From: Acidimicrobiales bacterium
GTDB taxonomy: Bacteria > Actinomycetota > Acidimicrobiia > Acidimicrobiales > Iamiaceae
Reading direction: 5' to 3'
Assembly (NCBI GenBank): GCA_035630295.1
Contig: DASQKY010000028.1
Span: forward strand, 1-64,000
DNA: 64,000 nucleotides
The notes beneath the pieces are model-generated. The model had not been told where the DNA came from. It saw nothing but the letters and a program-made list of their open reading frames with translations, and made no database searches. A program made the translations under genes and the position numbers. Position 1 is the first letter of the stretch. Every line of letters starts with the position of its first letter. Positions 15,026 through 23,502 of this stretch are shown in pieces.

Positions 15026-16294
15026 GTGACCGACGCCATCACCGTCGACCGGGTGACCAAGCAGTTCAAGATCGCCCGGGACAAGCCCAAGTCGGCCAAG
15101 GAGCGGGTGATCCGGGCCGGGCGCATCGAGTACGACGAGTTCCACGCCCTGCGCGACGTCAGCTTCGACGTGGCCCAGGGGGAGACGGTGGCCATCCTAG
15201 GCCACAACGGCAGCGGCAAGTCCACCCTGCTCAAGTGCGTGGCCGGCACCCTGCGCCCCACCTCCGGCTCCATCACCACCCGGGGCCGCATGGCGGCCAT
15301 GCTGGAGCTGGGCGCCGGGTTCCACCCCGACCTGACCGGCCGCGAGAACATCTACCTGAACGGCTCGATCCTGGGCTTCTCCAAGGCCCAGATCGCCGAG
15401 ATCTTCGACGACATCGTGGCCTTCGCCGAGCTGGAGGGGTTCATCGACCTCCAGGTCAAGCACTACTCGACCGGCATGTACGCCCGGCTGGGCTTCGCAG
15501 TGGCCATCAACGTGGAGCCCGACGTCCTGCTCATCGACGAGGTCCTCTCGGTGGGCGACGAGGCCTTCCAGCGCAAGTGCATCGACCGGGTGCGGCGCCT
15601 CCAGCGCGAGGGCCGCACCCTGCTGCTGGTCACCCACGTCACCGACCTGGTGCGCCAGATCGCCGATCGGGCGGTGGTGCTCGACCACGGGGTCCAGGTG
15701 GCCGACGGCCCGCCCGGCGAGGCCATCCGCACCTTCCGCGACACCCTGGCCGCCCGGGGCGTGGCCATCCCCGAGCTGGCCGCCGAGGACGCCGACCACG
15801 TGCCCCCCGTCGCCATCGACCCGGCCACCGGCGAGGTCCCCGTGGTGGTCCCCGAGCCCGAGCTGGTGCCCGTGCCGGGGGCGACGGTGGCCATCACCGG
15901 CATCACCTTCGAGTACCCCGAGGGCCAGGACGCGCTCCGCCCCGGCCAGCCCATGACGATGTGCGTCGGCTACTCGGCCACCGGGCTGATCCGGGACGTG
16001 GCCTTCGCGGTGGAGATCTTCGACGAGGCCGGCAACCGGCTCATGGGCACCACCACCGACGTGCTGGAGCAGCCCCTCCACGCCGTGGACGTGGAGGGCA
16101 GCGTGAACTTCGTCTTCGACCAGGTGCCCCTGCTCGACGGGCGGTTCCTGGTGACGGCGAAGATCCACACCCACGACGGCGGCACCGTCTACGACGAGCG
16201 CGAGTTCGAGGACAGCTTCGCGGTGATGAACCCCACCCGGGCTCTGGGCACCGTCCACTTCCCCATCAAGATCGAGCACATCTACAACTTCTAG
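15026..16294 (+). CDS. ABC transporter ATP-binding protein with glycan-binding C-terminus (Wzt)
   Basis: A 422-residue protein beginning at GTG 2 bases after the permease. The ATPase domain (~1-250) has Walker A 'GHNGSGKST', the signature 'YSTGMYARLGFAVA' of the polysaccharide/teichoic exporter subfamily, Walker B 'DVLLIDEVLSVGDE' and switch His in 'LLLVTHVTD'. The C-terminal ~130 residues form a beta-sandwich Wzt_C domain ('VGYSATGLIRDVAFAVEIFD', 'GSVNFVFDQVPLLDGRFLV'), which in Wzt binds the modified end of the glycan. This matches the coiled-coil methyltransferase at the head of the locus and suggests end-cap-dependent export. The mature system is Wzm2-Wzt2 at the cytoplasmic membrane. Confidence 0.93.
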   Translation: MTDAITVDRVTKQFKIARDKPKSAKERVIRAGRIEYDEFHALRDVSFDVAQGETVAILGHNGSGKSTLLKCVAGTLRPTSGSITTRGRMAAMLELGAGFHPDLTGRENIYLNGSILGFSKAQIAEIFDDIVAFAELEGFIDLQVKHYSTGMYARLGFAVAINVEPDVLLIDEVLSVGDEAFQRKCIDRVRRLQREGRTLLLVTHVTDLVRQIADRAVVLDHGVQVADGPPGEAIRTFRDTLAARGVAIPELAAEDADHVPPVAIDPATGEVPVVVPEPELVPVPGATVAITGITFEYPEGQDALRPGQPMTMCVGYSATGLIRDVAFAVEIFDEAGNRLMGTTTDVLEQPLHAVDVEGSVNFVFDQVPLLDGRFLVTAKIHTHDGGTVYDEREFEDSFAVMNPTRALGTVHFPIKIEHIYNF

Positions 16295-16329
16295 GGGTGG
16301 CGGCCGAGCGGGCCGACACCTGACAGGAG

Positions 16330-16335
16330 TAGGGT
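16330..16335 (+). promoter_or_regulatory. -10 box (TAGGGT) for a leaderless leader ORF
   Basis: TAGGGT lies exactly 6 bases before the GTG of the short ORF at 16342, the same spacing seen for many full genes in this window. Confidence 0.55.
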
Positions 16336-16341
16336 CGGACC

Positions 16342-16422
16342 GTGGTTGCGCGCGCGGAGACGGCCATCGGCGGCTGGCCCATCGGGGGCTCGATGCGACG
16401 AGACGACCCCGGTGGCCCATGA
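16342..16422 (+). CDS. 26-codon leader peptide overlapping the WYL regulator start
   Basis: A GTG 6 bases after the TAGGGT box opens a 26-codon frame (starting MVARAETAIGGWPIGG and ending DDPGGP) whose TGA overlaps the ATG of the next gene as ATGA. The regulator itself has no promoter or ribosome-binding site immediately before its own start. Ribosomes finishing this ORF would therefore be placed to restart on the regulator. Composition is Gly/Pro/Arg-rich, with no run of one rare amino acid that would suggest attenuation. It could be chance, because short open frames are common at this GC content. Confidence 0.4.
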   Translation: MVARAETAIGGWPIGGSMRRDDPGGP

Positions 16423-17435
16423 GCGCGGGGCCGGCCGGCCGGCGTCGCAAGCCTCCGCCGCGCTCGGCTGACCTCCGGGCCGCCCGCCTGGTCGACCTGC
16501 TGCTGCGGCTGCACCGGGGCGGGACGGCCACCGCCCCCGAGCTGGCCGAGGACATGAAGGTGGCGGTCCGCACCATCTACCGGGACCTGTCCGACCTGCA
16601 GGTGGCCGGGTTCCCCATCTGGACCGGGACCGGCCCCGGGGCGGGGGCCCGCCTGGTCGACGGGTGGCTGTCGCGCATGGAGGGCCTCACCCCGGACGAG
16701 GCCACCGCGGTGATGCTGCGGGCCACCCCGGTCACAGCCGGGCAGCTGGGGCTGGCCACCGCCGCGGTCAGCGCCCGCTCCCGGGGCAAGGGCGCGCCCC
16801 CCGACGTGAAGGAGCGGGCCGAGGCCCTGGCCGAGCGGTGCCTGCTCGACGCCCCGGGGTGGTTCCAGCGCCCCGACGACGTGCCCCACCTGGCCGCCCT
16901 GTCGTGCGCGGTGTGGGACGGGTACCGCGTCGAGGTCGGCTACGGGCGGGGCGACAGCGAGGTCACCCATCTCGTCGATCCCCTGGGCCTGGTCCTCCGC
17001 TCCGGCCGTTGGTACGCGGTGGCCGCCGTGGACGGCGTGCCCCGCAGCTACCGGGTCAACCGCATCACCCGGGTGGCGCCCGGTGACGTGCCGGTGCGCC
17101 GACCCGACGGGTTCGTCCTCTCGGAGTGGTGGACCGACTCGCCGGCCCAGCTCGACGGGGCGGTGTCACCGCCCGGCCTGACCCTGCGCCTCTCGACCCG
17201 GGCCCTGGGCCGCCTGCACGAGGTGGTCGAACCGGTCATGGCCCAGCACGCCATCGACGGGGCGTCGCCGCCCGACGACGAGGGCTGGTTCACGGTGACC
17301 CTGGCCTCCGACGGCACAGAGGTCGCCCCGGAGCGCCTCTTGGCCCTGGGCGATGGCGTCGAGGTCGTGGCCCCGCCGGCGCTGCGGGCCACGGTGGCCA
17401 CCCTGGCCCAGGCCCTCCTCGCCCGCCACACCTGA
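16419..17435 (+). CDS. WYL domain-containing transcriptional regulator
   Basis: A 338-residue regulator with a basic N-terminal tail (GRRRKPPPR), a winged HTH (~20-80: 'DLLLRLHRGGTATAPELAED', 'VRTIYRDLSDLQVAG'), the WYL domain (~165-235: 'GRWYAVAAVDGVPRSYRVNR', where W-Y replaces the strict W-Y-L) and a WCX C-terminus. It shares the 'LLDAPGWFQRPDDVPHLAAL' segment with the regulator at 304, so the two are paralogues. It lies just downstream of the exporter genes and upstream of the giant surface protein, either of which it might control. Its expression may depend on translation of the 26-codon leader it overlaps. Confidence 0.92.
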   Translation: MSAGPAGRRRKPPPRSADLRAARLVDLLLRLHRGGTATAPELAEDMKVAVRTIYRDLSDLQVAGFPIWTGTGPGAGARLVDGWLSRMEGLTPDEATAVMLRATPVTAGQLGLATAAVSARSRGKGAPPDVKERAEALAERCLLDAPGWFQRPDDVPHLAALSCAVWDGYRVEVGYGRGDSEVTHLVDPLGLVLRSGRWYAVAAVDGVPRSYRVNRITRVAPGDVPVRRPDGFVLSEWWTDSPAQLDGAVSPPGLTLRLSTRALGRLHEVVEPVMAQHAIDGASPPDDEGWFTVTLASDGTEVAPERLLALGDGVEVVAPPALRATVATLAQALLARHT

Positions 17436-17475
17436 CCCGGTGTCCACCGCCCGGTCGCCCCGGGGCGCCCACCGC

Positions 17476-17519
17476 TAACCTCTCGTCGCTTGCGCTCTGT
17501 GCGTGACGGGAAGGAACAC
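17476..17519 (+). promoter_or_regulatory. Promoter and leader with SD for the giant surface protein
   Basis: TAACCT at 17476-17481 is a -10 box. The following leader has GAAGGAA at 17510-17516, a Shine-Dalgarno at good distance from the ATG at 17520. A TTG at 17490, 8 bases after the -10 box and in frame, is a possible alternative leaderless start that would add ten residues. Confidence 0.5.
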
Positions 17520-20500
17520 ATGGGTCGTGGTCATGGGCGTGGGACGAAGGTGCGCAGCGCGCTCGTGCTGGCGCTGGTGGCGACGGGGCTGACCTTCGCC
17601 GTGGGTGGGTCGCCGGCGGCGGCGGCGTCGATCACGGTCAACACCGCGGCCGACATCGCGCCCAACGGGTCGGGCGTCTTCCCCAACGACAACCTGTGCT
17701 CGCTGCGCGCTGCCATCCAGGCCGCCCAGAGCGGGTCGAACGCACACGACGTCAACTGCTCCACCGGCTCGCCGGTGCCGAACACCCTCGACGTCATCCA
17801 GATCGACGCCACCCTGACCGGCCAGACGATGACGCTCACCTACGCCATCAGCGGCGTCGTCCAGCCGCTCCCGATCATCGACGGCCTCACCAACCCGCTG
17901 TCGATCGTCGGCCCCACCACCAACGCGGCCCACTTCGTCATCAGCGGCGGCGACGCGGTGCGGCCCTTCCTGGTCGGCTTCCTCAACGTCTCACCGGGCG
18001 TGCTCACCCTGGCCAACCTGACCGTGGCCGACGGCAACGCCGCCAACGGCCTGGCCGCGGCGCCGGCCGTCAACGGCGACGGCGGCGCCATGTACGCCGG
18101 TCACGGGTCGCAACTGACCTTCGACAACGTCGTCTTCCGCGACAACTCGGCCAGCGCCCGGGGCGGCGCCGTCTACGCCATCTCACCGACGATCACCAAC
18201 GACGGCGGCGCCTACCGGCAGAACAGCGCCAACCAGGGCGGGGCCATCTTCCTCGAGGAGGGTCCGTCGACGTTCAACGGTTACGCCATGCTCCTCCAGG
18301 GCAACTCGGCCACCGACCGGGGTGGCGCCATCGCCTCCAACCCCGGGGCCTCCAACCCCTTCATCCACATCGAGCGCAGCCTGATCCGCGACAACACGTC
18401 GCCCAACGGCGGCGTGATGTACATCCAGCCGGTCGGCGCGCCGAGCGAAGTGACCTTCGAGCTGGAGGACAGCACGATCACGGGCAACTCGTCGGTCTTC
18501 CTCAGCACCGCCACCACCCAGAAGTACAACTTCGAGCGCTCGACGTTCGTCAACACCGGGGTGATCTTCGACGGGACCGGCGGCGGGACCGTCTCCAACT
18601 CGATCATCAAGGACAGCAGCTGCGCCACCAACGTCGACGTCTCGAACTACGTCGGCACCCGGAACCTCATCTCGGCCGGGCCCTGCGCCCTCAGCGGCAT
18701 GGGCAGCCTGGGCGCCGTGACCAACCTGTCACCCACGCTGGCCCAGAACGGCGGTCCCGAGGTCCAGCAGACCTTCGCCCTGTTGGTCGGCTCGAACGCC
18801 ATCGACAACGGGAGCTCGACCTACTGCGGCACCATCGACGCCCGTTCGGTCACCCGCGGCCTCGACGGCGACGGCACGCCCAACAGCCCGCAGACCGGCG
18901 ACTGCGACATCGGCGCCTACGAGTACGCCGAGTTCGTCGTCAACTTCGTGACCGGCACCAGCTCGGTCAACGAGAACGCCGGCACCGTCAACGTCCAGGT
19001 GAGGTTGAGGATCCTCAACCCGTCGGTCCCGACGCTGACCAGCGCCCTGATCATCCCGGTCACCAGCCACCCGACCTCCACCGCGACCAGGGGGGCGGGG
19101 CACGACTTCACCGCCCCCACCAGCGTCACCTTCCCGGCCGGCTCCGCCGACGGCGCCATCGCCAACTACACGGTGACGGTCCTGCAGGACGACGTGGCCG
19201 AGCTGTTCGGCGAGCTGGCCCTGCTCGACCTGGGCCTGGCGCCGGGCGCGGTGGTGGCCGAGCCCAAGCGCCACACCCTGTCCATCCAGGACGACGACCA
19301 GGCCGGCGTCATCGTCGACGACGGCGGCAACGGCACCACCATCGCCGAGGCCACGCCGGCCGTCGGCGACACCTTCGTCGTCCGGCTCCAGTCCCGACCC
19401 GACCGCGAGCTGCTGAACCCGGCCGCCCCCGGCGACCCGGCGTCCTACGGCCCGCCCGCCAACGTCGAGATGACCATCCGGCCCGACCGGGACTGCACCG
19501 TCACCTCGGGCGGCCTCACCGCCACCCCGACCAACCCCATCGTGGTGACCATCGCCAACGCCGACTGGCAGATCGGACGCACCCTCACCGTCAACGCCGT
19601 CGACGATCCGTGGGACGAGGATCTGAGGGTCGAGACGGCGCCCCACGTCTGCGAGGTCCGCTTCACCTTCGACAGCGCCGATCCCATCTACGACGTCACC
19701 CAGGACGCCTACGAGGTCGACGTGCTCGACAACGACGTGGCCGGCGTCAACGTCGACGTCGTCAGCGGCGGACCGGACCCGCTGGCCGAGGGCAGCACCG
19801 ACGCCCGCACCTACAGCGTGAGCCTCGACACCCCGCCCGATCCGGGCAAGCCGCTGCCCAACCCGGCCCGGGGCCCGACCACCATCACCTTCGACCCCAT
19901 CGCCGGGTGCACGGTGGGGGCCGGTGACGGGGTGCCCAAGACCTTGTCGTTCACCGGGGCCACCTTCTCCACCATCCAGCAGGTCTCGCTCCAGCCCGTC
20001 CAGAACCTGGTGGTCGAGCTGGCCCGCACCTGCACCGCCACCACCTCGATCGACAGCCCCGACCCCGTGTACGACGACCTCGGGAACGCCCCGGCGTTCG
20101 CCGGCACGCCGCCCGGGCTGACCGCCTCCGTGCAGGACTACGACCCGCCGACCATCACCGACGACCCGCCCTTCGTCATCGTCACCACCGACGCCGGGAA
20201 CGGCGCCGAGGTCGACGAGGGCAGCCCGGCCACCCCCGACACCATCTCGGTGGTGCTGGAGCGGGCGCCGCTGGGCGCCAACGTCACGGTCACCCTCTCG
20301 GCCGCCTCCGACCCCGTCATCGCCGGGCCGCAGCTGACCGTGAACCGGTCCAGCACCCCGCCCGGGGCCACGGCGAGCCTCGTCTTCACGCCGTTGAACT
20401 GGAACGTGCCCCAGCAGGTCGAGGTCCGTGCCGTCGACGACGACTACGACGAGGCCGACCCCCACGACTGGACCCTCTCCACCGAGATCTCCTCCGCCGC

Positions 20501-23423
20501 CCCCGGGTTCTCGAGCACGGCGCTGCGCCGCATCGTCCTGGACGGCGTCGAGGTGTCGGGTACCGCGTCGGTCCCCGTCGAGATCGCCGACGGCGACACC
20601 TCCGAGGTCGTGGCCCTGGCCACCGGCGGCGGCACCGCGGTGGCCGAGGCCGGCGCCACCGACACCGTCACCGTCCAGCTCGCCACCCACCCGTACGCGG
20701 ACGTGACCGTCACGGTCACCGCCGACGCCCAGTGCACCGTGGACGGCGGGGCCACCAAGGTGGTCGAGCTCGCCGCCGCCGACTGGGACACGCCCGTCTC
20801 GGTGGCGGTGGCCGCCCTCGACGACATGCTGGTGGAGGACAGCCCCCACCCCTGCGGGCTGACCTTCGCAGCGGCCAGCACCGACGGGCTCTACCAGGGC
20901 CTCACCGACGACCTCGACGTCGACGTCACCGACGACGAGGTGGCCGAGGTGCGCGTCAGCACCAACGGCGGCGTCACCGTCACCGAGGGCGGGACGACCG
21001 ACACGGTGGACGTGGTGCTCTCGAGCGAACCCCAGGGGGACGTGACCGTCACCTTCGCCCACGCCGGCCAGACCACCTCACCGGCCTCGATCACCTTCAC
21101 GTCGTCGAACTGGGACACCCCCCAGGCGGTCACCATCACCGCCGTCGACGACGACCTCGACGAGCCCGACGCCAACACCTCGGTGTCGCTGGGGATCACC
21201 ACCACGGCCCCCGGCTACGCCACCCGGGGCACGGTGGTCGTCGACGGTGTCCCCGGCTCGACCGTCGCCGCCATGGTCATCGACGACGACGTCCCCGGCG
21301 TCACGGTGACGCCGACGGCCCTCGACCTGGAGGAGGGCGGCGCAGCCGACACCTACACCGTCGTCCTCGACAGCGAGCCCACCGCCACCGTCACGGTGGG
21401 GGTGTCCGCCACCGGCCTGTGCTCGGCCGGTCCGGCCAGCCTCACCTTCACCGCCGCCGACTGGGACACCCCGCAGACGGTGACGGTCACGCCCGGCGAG
21501 GACGACGTGGACCAGGAGCTCACGTGCGTGGTCGGCCACAGCGTGACCTCCATCGACCCCGGCTACACCGGGCTGGTCCCGGCCAGCGCCAGTGGGGCGG
21601 TCGACGACGACGACACCGCCGGCATCCAGGCGTCGCCCGCCGCCCTCGAGCTGGTCGAGTCGGGCGACCCGGACACCTACACCATCGTCCTGGGGTCCGA
21701 GCCCACCGCCTCGGTCGGCGTCGCCCTCGCCGCCACCGGCCTGTGCTCGGTCGCCCCTGCCAGCCTCACCTTCACCGCCGCCGACTGGGACACGCCCCAG
21801 ACGGTGACGGTCACGCCCGGCGACGACGACATCGTCCACGCCCAGCAGTGCACCGTCGGCCACACCGTCACCAGCGCCGATGCCAGCTACGCGGCCCTCA
21901 CCCTGGCCGACGCCTCCGGCGCCGTGGCCGATGACGACGACGCCGGTGTGAGCATCGTGACCGGCGGGCCCCTCACCCTCCACGAGGCGACCCCCGGCAC
22001 CACCGCCAGCTACACCGTCGTGCTCGACACCGAGCCGGTGGCCGACGTGGTCGTCGCCCTGGCCACCGCCGACGGGCAGGCCACGGCGACCCCGACGCCG
22101 CTGACCTTCACCGCCGCCGACTGGGACACGCCGCAGACCGTGACCGTGACCGTCGTGGACGACACGCTGGTCGAGGGCAGCGGCCACGAGGGCGTCATCA
22201 CCCACACGGTGACCAGCACCGACCCGGCCTACGACGCCCTGGTGCCGTCGGTCGACGAGGTCGTCGTCACCATCGGCGACGACGAGACCACCACCACGGT
22301 CACCGCCTCCTCGCCGGCCAACGACCAGACCCCGGTCGTGGCCACCGCCACGGTGGCGGGCGGCGACGACCCCCGCACCGGCACGGTCCAGTTCGCCGTC
22401 GACGGTACGCCGGTCGGCGCCCCGGTGGCCGTGACCGACGACGGGGCCCAGCTCGACCTCGGCGTCCTCGCCCCGGGCGCCCGGACCATCACCGCCACCT
22501 ACGGCGGCGACGCCCTCCACGACTCCTCGACCGGCCAGGTCGAGGTCACCGTCGCCGTCGTGCCCGAGTCCGTCGACGACGCCGTCACCCTCGACGAGGA
22601 CGGCGGCGAGAGCGTCATCGACGTCCTGGCCAACGACGTGGGCGTGACCGGGGTCGAGCCCGACTCGTGGACCCAGGGCCAGCACGGCGCCGTGACGTGC
22701 GACCTGGGCGAGTGCTCCTACACGCCGGAGCCCGACTTCAACGGCACCGACACCTTCACCTACCAGGCGACCAACGGCGCCGAGGTGGCCGACCCGGCCG
22801 CCACCGTGACCGTCACGGTCACCACCGTGAACGACAGCCCCGAGCCCGGGACGATCGCCCTCACCGTGACCGAGGGCGAGCCGGTCACGTTCGACCTCCT
22901 GGCCGGGGCCAGCGACCCCGACGGCGATCCCCTCACCGTGGCCAGCTACCAGCAGCCTGCCCACGGCACCGTCACGTGCACCGAAGCGGGATCGTGCACC
23001 TACACGCCGACGCCCGGCTACGTCGGGGCCGACTCGTTCACCTACGTCCTCTCCGACGGCGCCGAGGCCACGTCCGGCTCCGACGTGCGAGCCAGCCGGC
23101 GCGAGGCCGCCGGCGCCGAGGCGACGCCCGGCTCCGACGTGCGGGCCAGCCGCGAGGCCGCCCAGACCGAGGCCACCGCCACCATCCAGGTCACCGCCGG
23201 GACGGACCCCGACGACCCCGACGGACCCGGCCCCGGCGGCCCTCGCTCCGACTCGGTCAGGCCCGGCTCGGACTACCGCTCCACCGGGCCTGGCTCGGGC
23301 TACGGCTCGCTCTCCAACACCGGCGCCCCCCTCATGGTGCTCCTCGCCGGTGCCCTCGCCCTCCTCCTCGCCGGCGCCCTCGCCCTCCTCACCAGCCGCC
23401 CCCGCCGCCGCCCCACCCGATAG
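17520..23423 (+). CDS. Giant secreted repeat protein: CSLREA/beta-helix, Calx-beta-like, Ig-like repeats, LSNTG anchor
   Basis: About 1967 residues. The signal peptide is ~1-36 (KVRSALVLALVATGLTFAVG, Ala-x-Ala cleavage). Residues ~37-470 match the CSLREA/choice-of-anchor-Q parallel beta-helix type: 'NDNLCSLRAAIQAAQ' at the start, repeated 'DNSASARGGAVYA'-like turns, and 'GDCDIGAYEY' at the end. Residues ~475-1590 are Calx-beta-like repeats of ~108 residues, each with an acidic turn (DDD) and 'FTAADWDTPQTVTV'. Residues ~1590-1680 form one bacterial Ig-like domain (GTVQFAVDGTPVG). Residues ~1680-1860 form two cadherin/VCBS-like repeats (FNGTDTFTYQATNGAE). After a low-complexity Gly/Ser linker comes LSNTG, a hydrophobic helix and RPRRRPTR, a sortase-like sorting signal (P replaced by S). 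Acidic DxD turns suggest Ca2+ binding. Probably a cell-wall-displayed adhesin or matrix protein. Confidence 0.88.
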   Translation: MGRGHGRGTKVRSALVLALVATGLTFAVGGSPAAAASITVNTAADIAPNGSGVFPNDNLCSLRAAIQAAQSGSNAHDVNCSTGSPVPNTLDVIQIDATLTGQTMTLTYAISGVVQPLPIIDGLTNPLSIVGPTTNAAHFVISGGDAVRPFLVGFLNVSPGVLTLANLTVADGNAANGLAAAPAVNGDGGAMYAGHGSQLTFDNVVFRDNSASARGGAVYAISPTITNDGGAYRQNSANQGGAIFLEEGPSTFNGYAMLLQGNSATDRGGAIASNPGASNPFIHIERSLIRDNTSPNGGVMYIQPVGAPSEVTFELEDSTITGNSSVFLSTATTQKYNFERSTFVNTGVIFDGTGGGTVSNSIIKDSSCATNVDVSNYVGTRNLISAGPCALSGMGSLGAVTNLSPTLAQNGGPEVQQTFALLVGSNAIDNGSSTYCGTIDARSVTRGLDGDGTPNSPQTGDCDIGAYEYAEFVVNFVTGTSSVNENAGTVNVQVRLRILNPSVPTLTSALIIPVTSHPTSTATRGAGHDFTAPTSVTFPAGSADGAIANYTVTVLQDDVAELFGELALLDLGLAPGAVVAEPKRHTLSIQDDDQAGVIVDDGGNGTTIAEATPAVGDTFVVRLQSRPDRELLNPAAPGDPASYGPPANVEMTIRPDRDCTVTSGGLTATPTNPIVVTIANADWQIGRTLTVNAVDDPWDEDLRVETAPHVCEVRFTFDSADPIYDVTQDAYEVDVLDNDVAGVNVDVVSGGPDPLAEGSTDARTYSVSLDTPPDPGKPLPNPARGPTTITFDPIAGCTVGAGDGVPKTLSFTGATFSTIQQVSLQPVQNLVVELARTCTATTSIDSPDPVYDDLGNAPAFAGTPPGLTASVQDYDPPTITDDPPFVIVTTDAGNGAEVDEGSPATPDTISVVLERAPLGANVTVTLSAASDPVIAGPQLTVNRSSTPPGATASLVFTPLNWNVPQQVEVRAVDDDYDEADPHDWTLSTEISSAAPGFSSTALRRIVLDGVEVSGTASVPVEIADGDTSEVVALATGGGTAVAEAGATDTVTVQLATHPYADVTVTVTADAQCTVDGGATKVVELAAADWDTPVSVAVAALDDMLVEDSPHPCGLTFAAASTDGLYQGLTDDLDVDVTDDEVAEVRVSTNGGVTVTEGGTTDTVDVVLSSEPQGDVTVTFAHAGQTTSPASITFTSSNWDTPQAVTITAVDDDLDEPDANTSVSLGITTTAPGYATRGTVVVDGVPGSTVAAMVIDDDVPGVTVTPTALDLEEGGAADTYTVVLDSEPTATVTVGVSATGLCSAGPASLTFTAADWDTPQTVTVTPGEDDVDQELTCVVGHSVTSIDPGYTGLVPASASGAVDDDDTAGIQASPAALELVESGDPDTYTIVLGSEPTASVGVALAATGLCSVAPASLTFTAADWDTPQTVTVTPGDDDIVHAQQCTVGHTVTSADASYAALTLADASGAVADDDDAGVSIVTGGPLTLHEATPGTTASYTVVLDTEPVADVVVALATADGQATATPTPLTFTAADWDTPQTVTVTVVDDTLVEGSGHEGVITHTVTSTDPAYDALVPSVDEVVVTIGDDETTTTVTASSPANDQTPVVATATVAGGDDPRTGTVQFAVDGTPVGAPVAVTDDGAQLDLGVLAPGARTITATYGGDALHDSSTGQVEVTVAVVPESVDDAVTLDEDGGESVIDVLANDVGVTGVEPDSWTQGQHGAVTCDLGECSYTPEPDFNGTDTFTYQATNGAEVADPAATVTVTVTTVNDSPEPGTIALTVTEGEPVTFDLLAGASDPDGDPLTVASYQQPAHGTVTCTEAGSCTYTPTPGYVGADSFTYVLSDGAEATSGSDVRASRREAAGAEATPGSDVRASREAAQTEATATIQVTAGTDPDDPDGPGPGGPRSDSVRPGSDYRSTGPGSGYGSLSNTGAPLMVLLAGALALLLAGALALLTSRPRRRPTR
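21349..21509 (+). repeat. Calx-beta-coding DNA repeat, copy 1
   Basis: Near-identical at DNA level to 21673-21833, with a period of exactly 324 bases (108 codons), covering 'DTYTVVLDSEPTA' through 'FTAADWDTPQTVTVTPG'. Such recent similarity favours slipped or homologous recombination that changes repeat number. Confidence 0.75.
21673..21833 (+). repeat. Calx-beta-coding DNA repeat, copy 2
   Basis: Second copy of the 324-base-period unit. A third, more diverged copy lies around 22005-22160 (offset ~336 bases), sharing the bases that encode 'LTFTAADWDTPQTVTV'. Confidence 0.75.
23061..23161 (+). repeat. Tandem 54-base duplication in the linker of the giant protein
   Basis: The segment starting at 23061 (encoding AEATSGSDVRASRREAA) is repeated from 23115 (AEATPGSDVRASREAA), with a 3-base deletion and a few substitutions. 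It lies in the hydrophilic spacer before the LSNTG anchor and would change spacer length. Confidence 0.7.
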
Positions 23424-23427
23424 CCCT

Positions 23428-23453
23428 TCCGGCCCAGCTTCCAAAGGGCCCGG
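23428..23453 (+). terminator. Possible terminator after the giant surface protein
   Basis: TCCGGCCC (23428-23435) can pair with GGGCCCGGA (23446-23454, one bulged base) around an A/T-richer loop, 5 bases after the stop codon. There is no U-tract. Confidence 0.35.
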
Positions 23454-23502
23454 ACCGGTGCTGGCGCATCGGCCGAAGAGGTGACCCACGTAGGGTGCGG
23501 GG

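Noticed and set aside
17490-17519. TTG at 17490 as the true start of the giant surface protein
   Set aside because: It is 8 bases after TAACCT and remains possible, but the ATG at 17520 has a clear SD and gives a normal signal peptide.
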